Part shown: positions 7,196 to 16,730 of the stretch, piece after piece
How positions within the stretch are numbered: position 1 is the first letter of the stretch
How the letters are laid out: each line of letters starts with the position of its first letter
NCBI GenBank assembly: GCA_038230595.1
Contig: JBBRMY010000007.1
Coordinates: forward strand, 1-43,069
DNA: 43,069 nucleotides
Reading direction: 5' to 3'
From: JBBRMY01 sp038230595
GTDB lineage: Bacteria; Bacteroidota; Ignavibacteria; Tepidaquicellales; Tepidaquicellaceae
The notes under the pieces: model-generated
Databases searched by the model: none
The model's input: only the letters and a program-made list of their open reading frames with translations
Told to the model about the DNA's origin: nothing
Translations under genes and position numbers: made by a program

Positions 7196-9931
7196 TTATT
7201 TTTTCTTCACGGAAGGTAATTCTTTTAGATTAGCGCGGGCAGCAGCTAATCGTGCAATTGGAACTCTGAAAGGCGAGCAGCTAACGTAATCAAGACCGAT
7301 GTTATGACAGAATTCAACTGAATCAGGTTCTCCTCCGTGCTCTCCGCAAATTCCTATTTTCAGATCAGGCTTTGTTTTTCTTCCTTCTCTTACAGCAAAT
7401 CTCATAAGCACTCCTACTCCGTCAATATCTATAGATTCAAACGGATCGCGCTTAAGAATTTCCTTCTCAATATAATTTGGTAGGAATGAACCGGAATCAT
7501 CTCTCGATAGTCCATAAGTCATCTGAGTAAGGTCATTGGTTCCGAAAGAAAAGAATTCAGCTTTCTCTGCAATTTTTTCCGCTGAAAGAGCTGCGCGCGG
7601 AATTTCGATCATAGTACCAACGAGATAGTTTATCTTAACCTTTTTTTCTCTCATAACTTCTTCTGCAACTTTGCGCACTATTTGCTCCTGCAATACAAAT
7701 TCATTGTAATGACTTACAAGCGGGACCATTATCTCAGGAATAACTTTTATTCCTTCTTTCTGAACTACAACTGCAGCTTCAAAAACAGCTCTTGACTGCA
7801 TTTCTGTAATTTCAGGATATGAAATACCAAGTCTGCATCCTCTGTGACCAAGCATTGGATTGAATTCAGTAAGCGAATTAATTTTATATTTTATCTCATC
7901 AACAGTAGTACCGATCATAACTGCAAGCTTTCTTATTTCGATCTCTGTATGCGGTAAAAATTCATGAAGAGGAGGATCAAGTAATCTAATAGTTACAGGA
8001 CGGTTTTTCATTACCCGGAATATCTCAACAAAATCCAGCCGCTGATATGGAAGCAGCTTGTCTAATGCTTTTCTTCTTCCTTCTTCTTTATAAGCAAGTA
8101 TCATTTCTCTTACTGCATCAATTCTATCACCACCAAAGAACATATGCTCTGTTCTGCAAAGACCGATACCTTCTGCTCCGAATGAAACTGCATTTTCAGA
8201 CTGATCAGGCTGGTCTGCATTAGTTCTTACTTTAAGCTTTCTGTTCTTATCAACCCACGCCATGAAAACATTATAGTATCTGAATATTTCAGATTGCTTA
8301 GCAGTCATGGTTTTATCTATCAGCACCTGAAGCACTTCTGAAGGTCTTGTTTCTAATTCGCCAACTATGACTTCCCCTGTCGAACCGTCAATGGATAGCC
8401 AGTCTCCTTCATGAACTATATGGGGTCTTCCGGCAACTTTGATTGTTTTTAAAAGATAATCAATTTCAAGCGGTCCGCATCCTGCAACACAAACTTTTCC
8501 CATCTGTCTTGCAACTAAAGCAGCATGCGATGTCATCCCTCCTCTTGAAGTTAGAATTCCTTCTGCCGCATTCATTCCGCGTATATCTTCAGGTGAAGTT
8601 TCTATTCTTACAAGAATAACTTTTTCACCGCGAGACCTTGCATTAACTGCATCATAAGAATTTAAATAAACTCTTCCGCTTGCTGCTCCCGGACCTGCAT
8701 TCAAGCCCTTTGCAAGAAGCCTGTTATTTTTAACTGCATTATCTTTTTGCTTAATATCAAAGATCGGTCTGAGAAGCTGATTCATCTGATCGCATTCCAC
8801 TCTTCTTATTGCTTCTTTTTCAGATATAAGTTTTTCCTTAACCATATCAACTGCTATCTTAACAGCAGCAAGTCCGGTTCTTTTTCCGACTCTGCACTGA
8901 AGCATATAAAGAACTTCTTCCTGGATAGTAAATTCGATATCCATCATGTCCTTGTAATGCTTTTCTAATATTTTCCTTACTTTTTCAAGTTGATCATATA
9001 TTTTTTTATTTTCCTTTTTAAGCTTTTCTATAGGGAGCGGTGTTCTTGTTCCTGCAACAACATCTTCACCCTGGGCATTCATTAAATACTCACCATAAAA
9101 ATAATTATCGCCGTTAGACGGATTTCGTGTAAAAGCCACACCCGTACCTGAAGTATCACCCATATTACCAAAGACCATTGCCTGAACATTTACAGCTGTT
9201 CCCCATTCCTGAGGAATGTCATTCAGTTTTCTATAAACCATTGCTCTGTCATTCATCCATGATCTGAACACAGCTCCGACTGCCCCCCATAGCTGTTCCA
9301 TAGGATCATCAGGAAAATTTTCTCCTGTACCGTCTTTTATTGCTTTTTTAAATTCTATAACAAGCTCTTTAAGATCTTCAGTTGTAAATTCTACGTCACT
9401 TTCAATTCCTCTTATTTTCTTTTTTTCTTCTATGATAACTTCGAATGGATCTACCTGATGCTTATCCTGTGGCTTTAGATCCAGGACAACATCTCCATAC
9501 ATCTGAACAAATCTTCTGTATGAATCATATACAAATCTTCCGTTACCGGTTTTTTTAATTAAGGCATCAACCGTTTTATCATTCAGACCTAGATTCAATA
9601 TAGTATCCATCATTCCGGGCATGGATGCTCTTGCTCCGGATCTAACGCTGACCAGCAATGGATTCTTCTCGTCGCCGAATTTCGCCCCCATTTCTTTTTC
9701 AACTCTTCGAAGAGAGGCTTCAACTTCTTTTAATAGTTCACGAGGATATTTTTTCTTATTAGCATAATAATATGTACAAACTTCCGTAGTAACAGTAAAT
9801 CCTGCCGGGACAGGAAGATTAATATTTACCATTTCAGCTAAATTAGCTCCTTTACCTCCAAGCAATTCTTTTCTTGTAGCATCGCCTTCAGCTTTGCCGC
9901 CGCCGAAGTAATAAACATACTTTTTTGCCAT
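7196..9931 (-). CDS. ppdK: Pyruvate, phosphate dikinase
   Basis: A 911-residue enzyme that interconverts pyruvate + ATP + phosphate and phosphoenolpyruvate + AMP + pyrophosphate, in the cytoplasm, at the glycolysis/gluconeogenesis node. The N-terminal ATP-grasp nucleotide domain starts with FGGGKAEGDATRKELLGGKGANLAEM. The central swivelling domain carries the phosphorylatable His469 in GGMTSHAALVARQMGK. The C-terminal PEP/pyruvate barrel has GICGEHGGEP with catalytic Cys862. The length is normal for the family (about 870-910). The gene starts with ATG at 9931 and follows the M61 peptidase gene by 36 bases; three hairpins follow it. Confidence is very high because all catalytic signatures are intact. 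Confidence 0.97.
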   Translation of the reverse strand: MAKKYVYYFGGGKAEGDATRKELLGGKGANLAEMVNINLPVPAGFTVTTEVCTYYYANKKKYPRELLKEVEASLRRVEKEMGAKFGDEKNPLLVSVRSGARASMPGMMDTILNLGLNDKTVDALIKKTGNGRFVYDSYRRFVQMYGDVVLDLKPQDKHQVDPFEVIIEEKKKIRGIESDVEFTTEDLKELVIEFKKAIKDGTGENFPDDPMEQLWGAVGAVFRSWMNDRAMVYRKLNDIPQEWGTAVNVQAMVFGNMGDTSGTGVAFTRNPSNGDNYFYGEYLMNAQGEDVVAGTRTPLPIEKLKKENKKIYDQLEKVRKILEKHYKDMMDIEFTIQEEVLYMLQCRVGKRTGLAAVKIAVDMVKEKLISEKEAIRRVECDQMNQLLRPIFDIKQKDNAVKNNRLLAKGLNAGPGAASGRVYLNSYDAVNARSRGEKVILVRIETSPEDIRGMNAAEGILTSRGGMTSHAALVARQMGKVCVAGCGPLEIDYLLKTIKVAGRPHIVHEGDWLSIDGSTGEVIVGELETRPSEVLQVLIDKTMTAKQSEIFRYYNVFMAWVDKNRKLKVRTNADQPDQSENAVSFGAEGIGLCRTEHMFFGGDRIDAVREMILAYKEEGRRKALDKLLPYQRLDFVEIFRVMKNRPVTIRLLDPPLHEFLPHTEIEIRKLAVMIGTTVDEIKYKINSLTEFNPMLGHRGCRLGISYPEITEMQSRAVFEAAVVVQKEGIKVIPEIMVPLVSHYNEFVLQEQIVRKVAEEVMREKKVKINYLVGTMIEIPRAALSAEKIAEKAEFFSFGTNDLTQMTYGLSRDDSGSFLPNYIEKEILKRDPFESIDIDGVGVLMRFAVREGRKTKPDLKIGICGEHGGEPDSVEFCHNIGLDYVSCSPFRVPIARLAAARANLKELPSVKKK

Positions 9932-9967
9932 ACTAAATAATTTTTTTGTTAAAGAAGGGAAAGAGTA

Positions 9968-11773
9968 TTAACCGTTAAACCATTTTTTAAATACCTGCTT
10001 CATCTCATCTGTCGGATCTTCAACTTCTCTTACTTTATATTCCGGGATCGGAGGAAGAAGTTTTATTTTCTTTTCTGAAACTGTGCCGTTTCTTGAAATA
10101 AGAAGATTAATTTCATCTCCGATTCTGCTTTCGCTAAAATAGAAAGGGAAGGAAGTTATATTAACTCTTCTGCCGTTGATAGCAATTATTTCATCGTCTG
10201 ACGCAAGTCCTGTTTCATAAGCAGTTCCTCTTGTATAAACTTTCCTTATAATTACTTTTCCATTGCTCTCCTGTAAGTCAGCATTGAGATTTGGAGTCCT
10301 GCTTTGAGCATTTATATTCTCAAGCTTTAAGCCTGCTCTCATGAGATATTCGCTGAGCGGAAGTTCATCGGTTCCATGTATATATTTATTCCAGAAAACA
10401 TCGAGAGATGTACCTGCAAGTTTTTCACAAATAGCTTTAAGAGATTCATTTGTATATCCGTGAGCTGGATCCTTTTTATACTCTTCAAAAAGTTCCTTCA
10501 TTACATCATCGAGTGAATACTTTCCGCCTGAAGATGTTATAATTCCGATATTGAGCATATTAGAAACCACAGAACCTTTAGTATAATAAGATATCTGAGA
10601 ATTATTTGAATTCTCATCTCTTCTGTAATATTTTATCCATGCATCATAACTTGCATCTTCAAGAGACTGTACTTTTCTTCCTTCATACCTGAGTGCATCG
10701 TTAATCTCTTTTGATAACGCTTCAAGATATTCCTCTTTATTTAAAAATCCTGCGCGGTAAATAAAAAGATTATCATAAAAGCTTGTGAATCCTTCAGCTA
10801 CCCATAAAAGTTTAGTATAATTCTCATGCTCATAATCAAATGGTCCAAGCTCAGAAGGTCTGATCCTTTTTACATTCCAGAGATGAAAAAATTCATGAGC
10901 TACAAGTCCCATTAAAGCATTGTATGATCTTCTGTCTTTAAATTTCATTCCGGGATATTGAATTGCGAATGAATTCAGATGTTCAAGACCACCGCCGCCT
11001 GTTTCTACCAGAGAACATATAAATGTATATTCATCATAGGGCAGACTACCCATCATTTTTTCTTCTTCCCTAACAATCCTTGCAAAATCTTTTCTTAAAG
11101 TATCGGCATCATAATTTCCGTATCCATATAGGCAAATGTAATGGTTCTTTCCGGAAACAGAAAATTCAAGTATGTTCTGATTACCGGCTTCAAAAGGACT
11201 GTCAGCCAGAATATCATAATTCTCAGCAGAGTAAACGCCATCAGATATTTTTTTTAAACCGGTAGATATTTTTGACCAGTGGGGAGGAAGTTTAATATTA
11301 ACTTCAGCGTGATCCTGAGTTCTGCCTTTTATGAAAGGAAAAACATTTGAACAATTAATAAAGGCATGTGCATCATTTATCTCACTCGTTCTTACAGTAA
11401 GCTCATTGCAGTAAGCTTTAAAGTAAATTGTAATATCTTTATTTCCCTTTATATTAATTTCCCATTCATTTTTTGAAACTTTTGAAAAATCCAGGTCTGT
11501 TGTCCCCGATGATGCATGGAACTGCTCAACATTTCTTGCAAACTCCCTGACCATATAGGAGCCGGGAGTCCAGACAGGCATAGCAATTGTAACTTTATCA
11601 GCATCTGCCGTAAAGCTCATTTCAACTTCGCAATAATGGGTTTCAGGACGTGAAAAGGAAATTGTGTACTTAATTGATTGAGTGTTATCTGACAAATTTT
11701 TAGCGATTAAATTTTCAGTAATAAATACACACAGAAATAATAATACTAATGATAAGGCACCATTAGCTTTCAT
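9968..11773 (-). CDS. M61-family metallopeptidase with PDZ domain
   Basis: A 601-residue predicted exported zinc peptidase of the glycyl-aminopeptidase (M61) family. Residues 1-24 are a signal peptide (hydrophobic LSLVLLFLCVFI). The N-terminal beta domain includes MPVWTPGSYMVREFARN, typical of the family. The catalytic motif is VAHEFFHLWNVKRIRP, with zinc ligands His293 and His297 and the third ligand Glu327 in VAEGFTSFYDN. A PDZ domain lies at about 500-565 (ETGLASDDEIIAINGRRV). It should trim small peptides in the periplasm. It is preceded by the EIIA gene with a 13-base gap and followed closely by ppdK, suggesting one transcript. Family assignment is firm; the substrate is unknown. Confidence 0.93.
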   Translation of the reverse strand: MKANGALSLVLLFLCVFITENLIAKNLSDNTQSIKYTISFSRPETHYCEVEMSFTADADKVTIAMPVWTPGSYMVREFARNVEQFHASSGTTDLDFSKVSKNEWEINIKGNKDITIYFKAYCNELTVRTSEINDAHAFINCSNVFPFIKGRTQDHAEVNIKLPPHWSKISTGLKKISDGVYSAENYDILADSPFEAGNQNILEFSVSGKNHYICLYGYGNYDADTLRKDFARIVREEEKMMGSLPYDEYTFICSLVETGGGGLEHLNSFAIQYPGMKFKDRRSYNALMGLVAHEFFHLWNVKRIRPSELGPFDYEHENYTKLLWVAEGFTSFYDNLFIYRAGFLNKEEYLEALSKEINDALRYEGRKVQSLEDASYDAWIKYYRRDENSNNSQISYYTKGSVVSNMLNIGIITSSGGKYSLDDVMKELFEEYKKDPAHGYTNESLKAICEKLAGTSLDVFWNKYIHGTDELPLSEYLMRAGLKLENINAQSRTPNLNADLQESNGKVIIRKVYTRGTAYETGLASDDEIIAINGRRVNITSFPFYFSESRIGDEINLLISRNGTVSEKKIKLLPPIPEYKVREVEDPTDEMKQVFKKWFNG

Positions 11774-11786
11774 GAATATGTTTTTT

Positions 11787-12254
11787 TTAAATGTCCAGAT
11801 ATTGCTGCTCTTCGTCTACAAACAGCTTAAGAATTGCCTTCTTATCTTTGGCTTTAAGAAGATTAGCTCTGAATTCATCTTTATTTATAAGCCGGGAAAC
11901 TCTACTTAACAATTTTATATGTATGTTCATCATTGTATCTTTGCCAACTATAAGAAATATAAATCTTACAGGTTCCTGATCTATCGAATCAAAGTCTATA
12001 GGCTTATTGATAGCGAATGCTACTACAACATCAGTTATTTCTTCAGATTTTCCGTGAGGCACAGCAAAATTCTTTCCCACTCCTGTGCTGACAAGCTTTT
12101 CGCGGTCAAACACACATTCTTTTACTTTTGGAAGATCTAATATTCTGCCTGAATTATATGCAAGCTCAACAATTTTATTTATTGCATCGTTCTTATCTGA
12201 AGCTCCAAGGTCTAATGAAACGTTATCTTCTGTTAATATGTCGCTGATTTTCAT
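11787..12254 (-). CDS. PTS EIIA-type protein (PtsN/fructose family)
   Basis: A 155-residue single-domain EIIA of the fructose/nitrogen PTS family. The expected phospho-accepting histidine is His67 in NFAVPHGKSEEI, with the usual GVGKNFAVPHG context. The end is the typical helix with INKDEFRANLLKAKDKKAILKLF. No EIIB/EIIC permease, HPr or enzyme I is visible in this window, so a regulatory (PtsN-like) role is more likely than sugar uptake; that is inference. It lies between the guanylyltransferase gene (36 bases upstream) and the M61 peptidase gene (13 bases downstream), and its proximity to PPDK could tie it to the PEP/pyruvate state. Start ATG at 12254. Confidence 0.9.
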   Translation of the reverse strand: MKISDILTEDNVSLDLGASDKNDAINKIVELAYNSGRILDLPKVKECVFDREKLVSTGVGKNFAVPHGKSEEITDVVVAFAINKPIDFDSIDQEPVRFIFLIVGKDTMMNIHIKLLSRVSRLINKDEFRANLLKAKDKKAILKLFVDEEQQYLDI

Positions 12255-12290
12255 ATGTAATTAATACTGATGTTTAAAATTTTTGAAAAA

Positions 12291-14729
12291 TTAATTCTCT
12301 AAATATCCTTCAATTGTTTTTTTAAATTCTGCAATAATTTTTGAAGTTTTTTCTGCAGAGTCTGTTTCGACATTCAAATGTATAAGGTCCCTGCTTTTGT
12401 CAGGTATACATAGTATCCAGTCTGTTTTGTTAATTGAAATAGTAACGCCATCTATAAGGGATTGATTCATAGTCATTGTATCTTCCATGAATCTTCTAAC
12501 GACCTTTCCTTTATCATCTCTGGAGCATGGTATATTTTCCTTTTGCATGTATAAAGTAGGTGTAGAATTAAATATATGCTTTATATCAGAACCAGTTCTT
12601 GCTATAAGCTCCATTATTTTTGCAACTGCAAACATGCCGTCTGTTGCATAAAGAAATTCAGGGAAAATAAATCCTCCTTTTGTACCACCAACAAATTTCA
12701 CATCCTTATTATCGCAGACCATCATCATAGCATGATGAGTATCTTTTACCCTGATCACTTCAACTCCGTATTCTTGCGCAACTAGATCAACTTCTCTTGT
12801 TGCCTGAACAGGAACAGCAATTTTTTTCACATCCTTATTTGTCATTAAGAACATTTTGACAACTACAACAAGGAATTTATCTCCGTTCATATGGACGCCG
12901 TCATTTGTCATCAGGTATATCTTTTCTCCTCCTGAATCTATCATAAAGCCAAGATCATAATTGAGGGATTTTACTACAAAAGCAAACTGCCTGAATGACT
13001 GATCAAACTCGTCCTGTGACCTGGTAATTTTTTCTTTATCTAAATGGGCGGATAATGAAACTGTTTCAGAATTAAACTCTCCGATAATATTTGGGAATAT
13101 AGTTGCTGCAATTCCATGAGAGTAATCAATTACAACTTTAAATTTTCTTTTTTTAATAGCTTCCAGATCAAGACATCCCAGGAAATGCTCTTTGTATTTT
13201 TCATTGGTTCTCTCAGGAAATTTGATCTCTCCTACCATGAAGAAGTCAGCACGCTGATAATCTTCTCCGAAATATAATCTCTCTATTGCCTTAGTCTTAT
13301 TGCTGGAAAGGTCTCTGCCGTCTTTATCGAAGAAAATAATATCCGTAGCTGCTTTATCAAAAGGTGACTTTCTGACGAATATTCCCCCTGCAGCATTGCC
13401 GCCTTTTAATTCCTGTCGGAGGATCGGAATAGAAATATTTTGTATATCATTTACATTCACACCTGCTGATAAAATTCCGCTTGAGATAGAGCGTTTTATC
13501 ATATTCGAGATGTCGTCAATATCTCTTGCAAGAACTATTTTTTTATTCTGACCAATGAAAGCTCCATAAACAGAACCAAGCTTAGCTCCGAATTCCGGAT
13601 TTATCTGCAGGTTTGATAAGCCTGTTATTCTGGAATCGGTAAAAAGTTCATTAAAGAAAGTATCTTCATAAATGAGACTTCGTGTAACTTTTGCTTTTGG
13701 CTCTATTACTTTTTTATCCCAGATCTTTATGCTTGAACTTATGAATGCATTCTTGCCGACTGAGCAATTATCACCCATAAAAACAAAATCATTAACACGA
13801 ACATTTTCGCCAATATTGCAATTCCTGCCTATTACATCAAAAAGGATCCGTGCTCCTGAACCTACAGTTGTACCATTCCACAAAACAGAATTACGGATAT
13901 CTGCTCCATCTTCAACAACTACATCATCTCCTATAATAGTATTTTCAAGACGTGCCTTTGGAGAAATTTTTGCTGATGGACTTATACAGTTCCCTTTTTC
14001 ATCTTTCGCTTTTATATAATCCAGATCACCTCTGAGTGCTTGCAAATTAGCGTAAATATATTCTTCAAGATTACCGACATCACGCCAGTAGCCTTTGCTT
14101 TTACAACCATAAAGTGGAATATCTTTTTTTAATAATGAAGGAAAAAGATTTTGTGAAAAATCAAAATTCTCTCCCGAAGGAATGTGCTTAAAAATTTCCT
14201 TATTGAAATAATAAATGCCGGTATTAATTGTATCAGAAAAAACTTCTGACGAGGATGGTTTTTCAAGAAACCTTACAACGCGGTTTTTGTTATCAGTCAG
14301 AACGATACCGAACTGCAAAGGATTTTCTGCACTATATAGTGAGATGGTTGCTATGCCTTTATGCTCTTTATGAAAACTATGTATTCCTGTAATATTAAAA
14401 TCAGTAAGAACATCTCCGCTGATAACCAGAAAGTCATCTTCAATAAAATCTTCAGCCAGCTTAACTGCACCGGCAGTACCGTAATCCATATCCGGAAGAA
14501 TGTATCTTATAGATACTCCGAATTTTGAACCATCTCCGAGATAATTTTTTATAGTCTCAGCTTCGTAGTATAAAAGCACAGTAAGGTCTTTTATGTTGTG
14601 AAGCTTAAGGAGATTCAATAGATGTTCCAGCATCGGCTTGTTAACGATGGGAACCATTGGTTTCGGAATATTATTGGTAAGAGGTCTCAGCCTTGTGCCG
14701 AAACCTCCTGCCATTACAACTGCCTGCAT
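12291..14729 (-). CDS. Mannose-1-phosphate guanylyltransferase with degenerate phosphomannomutase domain
   Basis: An 812-residue fusion. Residues 1-235 are a nucleotidyltransferase (MQAVVMAGGFGTRLRPLT, then NIPKPMVPIVNKPM, and the metal-binding region ISGDVLTDF). Residues about 250-350 are left-handed beta-helix hexapeptides (IIGDDVVVEDGADI and similar). Residues about 370-812 have the phosphohexomutase fold but with altered active-site loops: the phosphoserine loop reads VRKSPFD (Ser455 kept, TASHNP otherwise lost), the metal loop reads DSGGEK at 598-603 instead of DGDADR, and the sugar loop reads GGTKGG near 681 instead of GEESGH. The first domain should make GDP-mannose; the mutase domain is probably inactive or regulatory. 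This matches a known family of such fusions. The product could feed Gmd and GDP-fucose synthase at 25501-27476. The nucleotide preference is inferred. Confidence 0.85.
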   Translation of the reverse strand: MQAVVMAGGFGTRLRPLTNNIPKPMVPIVNKPMLEHLLNLLKLHNIKDLTVLLYYEAETIKNYLGDGSKFGVSIRYILPDMDYGTAGAVKLAEDFIEDDFLVISGDVLTDFNITGIHSFHKEHKGIATISLYSAENPLQFGIVLTDNKNRVVRFLEKPSSSEVFSDTINTGIYYFNKEIFKHIPSGENFDFSQNLFPSLLKKDIPLYGCKSKGYWRDVGNLEEYIYANLQALRGDLDYIKAKDEKGNCISPSAKISPKARLENTIIGDDVVVEDGADIRNSVLWNGTTVGSGARILFDVIGRNCNIGENVRVNDFVFMGDNCSVGKNAFISSSIKIWDKKVIEPKAKVTRSLIYEDTFFNELFTDSRITGLSNLQINPEFGAKLGSVYGAFIGQNKKIVLARDIDDISNMIKRSISSGILSAGVNVNDIQNISIPILRQELKGGNAAGGIFVRKSPFDKAATDIIFFDKDGRDLSSNKTKAIERLYFGEDYQRADFFMVGEIKFPERTNEKYKEHFLGCLDLEAIKKRKFKVVIDYSHGIAATIFPNIIGEFNSETVSLSAHLDKEKITRSQDEFDQSFRQFAFVVKSLNYDLGFMIDSGGEKIYLMTNDGVHMNGDKFLVVVVKMFLMTNKDVKKIAVPVQATREVDLVAQEYGVEVIRVKDTHHAMMMVCDNKDVKFVGGTKGGFIFPEFLYATDGMFAVAKIMELIARTGSDIKHIFNSTPTLYMQKENIPCSRDDKGKVVRRFMEDTMTMNQSLIDGVTISINKTDWILCIPDKSRDLIHLNVETDSAEKTSKIIAEFKKTIEGYLEN

Positions 14730-14754
14730 TTATAAAAGATTATTTGGAGTGATA

Positions 14755-15378
14755 CTATTTGTTTTCTTTTTTCTTGTTGAAGTCAAAATTTACCTCAGGA
14801 GCTTTGTCAGATCCAGGGACAGACTGGAAATATGCTTTCTCTTTGAATCCGAAAATTTTTGCAGATATTACTGCAGGAAATGTTCTGATCGCAGTATTAT
14901 ATTGCTGTGCTGCTTCATTAAATTTTCTTCTTTCAACTGATATTCTATTCTCCGTTCCTTCAAGCTGTGACTGGAGCTGCAAAAAGTTCTCATTTGCCTT
15001 AAGCTGCGGATAGTTTTCTGTAACAACCAATAATTTTTGTAATGCTCCTGAGAGATTATCCTGTGCAGCCTGGAATTGCTTTAGCTTTTCCGGATCATTC
15101 AGGTCATCAGCAGTAATTTTTACCTGCCCGACACGGCTTCTTGCGTCAGTTACTTCTGTTAAAGTACTTTTTTCAAAATCAGCAACACCTTTAACTGTAG
15201 CAACTAAGTTCGGAATAAGATCTGCCCTTCTCTGATACTGATTTTCTACCTGAGCCCATGCCGAGTTTACATTTTCCTGCTCTTTAACGAGTGAGTTATA
15301 GCTGCATCCGCTGAAAGACATAGAAAAGATAAAAGCTATTATAATTGTAGCAATACCTGTATAGTAATTTTTCTTCAT
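14755..15378 (-). CDS. LemA-family lipoprotein
   Basis: A 207-residue LemA-family protein. Residues 1-25 form a signal sequence ending in the lipobox SFSGC (Cys25). The rest is the alpha-helical LemA core: YNSLVKEQENVNSAWAQVENQYQRR followed by ADLIPNLVATVKGVADFE, the family signature. LemA proteins are membrane-associated and of poorly defined function, often next to TPM-domain or peptidase genes; none is adjacent here. The gene is 25 bases upstream of the guanylyltransferase gene on the same strand, so it could be the first gene of that transcript. Start ATG at 15378, stop TAG. Confidence 0.93.
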   Translation of the reverse strand: MKKNYYTGIATIIIAFIFSMSFSGCSYNSLVKEQENVNSAWAQVENQYQRRADLIPNLVATVKGVADFEKSTLTEVTDARSRVGQVKITADDLNDPEKLKQFQAAQDNLSGALQKLLVVTENYPQLKANENFLQLQSQLEGTENRISVERRKFNEAAQQYNTAIRTFPAVISAKIFGFKEKAYFQSVPGSDKAPEVNFDFNKKKENK

Positions 15379-15488
15379 AATTTTATTTAAAATCTTAGGC
15401 TAAAAATACGATTAAGCCCTTTTAAAAACAATCGTATAGAATTTGACAGGAATTGGTGGAATATCCCGAGGATACTCAAGTTTTTGCA

Positions 15489-15595
15489 TCTCGCGAGAAG
15501 AAGGTGATCTTGTAGAAACTCAAGACTTTAAGTCTCGGAAAATGGTGGGGATATATCGCTTTGCTTTGAGACGCAAATTCTTGCGTATCTACAAA
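15489..15595. repeat. Cluster of intergenic palindromes
   Basis: The gap between the lemA-like gene and the glycosylase gene holds TCTCGCGAGA (15490-15499, a perfect 10-base palindrome), AGACTTTAAGTCT (about 15523-15535) and ACGCAAATTCTTGCGT (15571-15586). The outer sequences TTGTAGA (about 15510) and TCTACAA (about 15589) are inverted copies bracketing the last two. This looks like a degraded member of the GTAGAGACGCAA-type intergenic repeats common in several phyla. No coding sequence is convincing here, and the hairpins lie downstream of the glycosylase gene in its direction. Confidence 0.5.
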
Positions 15596-15601
15596 TTATT
15601 T

Positions 15602-16207
15602 TTATTTCGTGCGATATCTAAAGCAATCGGTGGTATGATCGTGAACCATTCCTGCGGCCTGCATAAAGGCATAGCAGATTGTGCTTCCGACAAACTTGAA
15701 TCCCCGTTCCAGTAGTGCCTTACTCATTTCATCTGACTCTTTTGTTTTTGCTGGTATATCTTTTGAGGTTTTTCTGGGTTTGAATAAAGTTTTGCCGACC
15801 GTAAACTGCCAAATGAACTTATCAAATGTTCCAAACTCTTTTTGTATCTTTAAAAATTCTATAGCATTTGCAACAGATGCATTTATTTTCATCTTATTTC
15901 TTATAATGCCTGCATCGTTCATCAATCTTTCTACTTTCTTATCAGAATACTTCGCAATTTTTGCTGCTTCAAAATTATCAAATGCCTTTCTGAAATTCTC
16001 TCTTTTATTTAAGATCGTTGACCAGCTAAGTCCTGCCTGAAATGCATCGAGTATCATGAACTCAAACAGCTTTCTGTCATCGTGCACAGGATCACCCCAT
16101 TCTTTATCGTGATAGTTTACAAGATTTGATGTTGAAAGACACCATGTACAGCGCTTTTTTCCATCCGATAATTCAGGAACTTCAGGTTTGTTTTTTTTAT
16201 CAGGCAT
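15602..16207 (-). CDS. tag: DNA-3-methyladenine glycosylase I
   Basis: A 201-residue base-excision repair enzyme that removes 3-methyladenine from alkylated DNA. The family core is clear: NYHDKEWGDPVHDDRKLFEFMILDAFQAGLSW. The zinc-snap residues are all present: Cys20 and His33 (13 residues apart) near the N-terminus, and His and Cys four residues apart in the C-terminal DHTTDC stretch. Length matches the family (about 190). Residues 1-18 are a Lys-rich extension not needed for the core fold. Its start overlaps the end of the membrane-protein gene at 16200-16730 by 8 bases, implying translational coupling although no functional link is apparent. Confidence 0.95.
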   Translation of the reverse strand: MPDKKNKPEVPELSDGKKRCTWCLSTSNLVNYHDKEWGDPVHDDRKLFEFMILDAFQAGLSWSTILNKRENFRKAFDNFEAAKIAKYSDKKVERLMNDAGIIRNKMKINASVANAIEFLKIQKEFGTFDKFIWQFTVGKTLFKPRKTSKDIPAKTKESDEMSKALLERGFKFVGSTICYAFMQAAGMVHDHTTDCFRYRTK

Positions 16208-16730
16208 GATTTATTACTGTTGGTTGTTTCAACTCTTTTTCTGAAAATAGCCATCCGATCACCAGAGTAAGCGATAACCCGCCTACCATAACTAAAGAAA
16301 ACTTCTGAAGCATCTGCATTCCAATATTAAATGTCTTTTCCATGGAATCTATAGATGTGTTTCTTGATGCAATTGATAGGTTAGAATCCATTAGCTTTTG
16401 CTTTGTTGCAGCAAATACGACAGTAAAAAAATCAGGGTTCACAAATTTAAAATATAAAAAAGTGAAGAGCACGATTAACAGTGAAGAAAACACTGTTACT
16501 GCAAATCCAGCTTTGAGGCTTTCTCCATATGATATTTTTTTATCGGCTGATGCATTTCTTTTCTCTCTTATAGCTAATGATATTCCTCCGATCAAAAAGA
16601 TCAAACCTATTGATTCATACGTTACATCATTTACAATATCGTAAGTATTATAACCAAGATAATATCTTGCCGTGATCCATATTGAATAAAAAACTGCTGT
16701 AAGTAAACTGTACTTTAACTCTGTTCTCAT
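16200..16730 (-). CDS. Small membrane protein, DUF4199-like
   Basis: A 176-residue protein with four hydrophobic segments: residues about 8-26, 38-56, 72-95 and 140-162. The pattern of an early segment, then GLIFLIGGISLAIREKR, then a basic loop followed by YGESLKAGFAVTVFSSLL resembles DUF4199 proteins of Bacteroidota. No enzymatic motif is seen. The predicted location is the inner membrane. It overlaps the glycosylase gene by 8 bases and its start (ATG at 16730) faces the GT2 gene across a 166-base divergent promoter region. The family call is moderate; function is unknown. Confidence 0.6.
   Translation of the reverse strand: MRTELKYSLLTAVFYSIWITARYYLGYNTYDIVNDVTYESIGLIFLIGGISLAIREKRNASADKKISYGESLKAGFAVTVFSSLLIVLFTFLYFKFVNPDFFTVVFAATKQKLMDSNLSIASRNTSIDSMEKTFNIGMQMLQKFSLVMVGGLSLTLVIGWLFSEKELKQPTVINHA

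Noticed and set aside
15443..15715. Plus-strand ORF of 90 codons across the palindrome cluster
   Set aside because: Runs through hairpins and antisense into the end of the tag gene; its translation has no plausible fold or homology.
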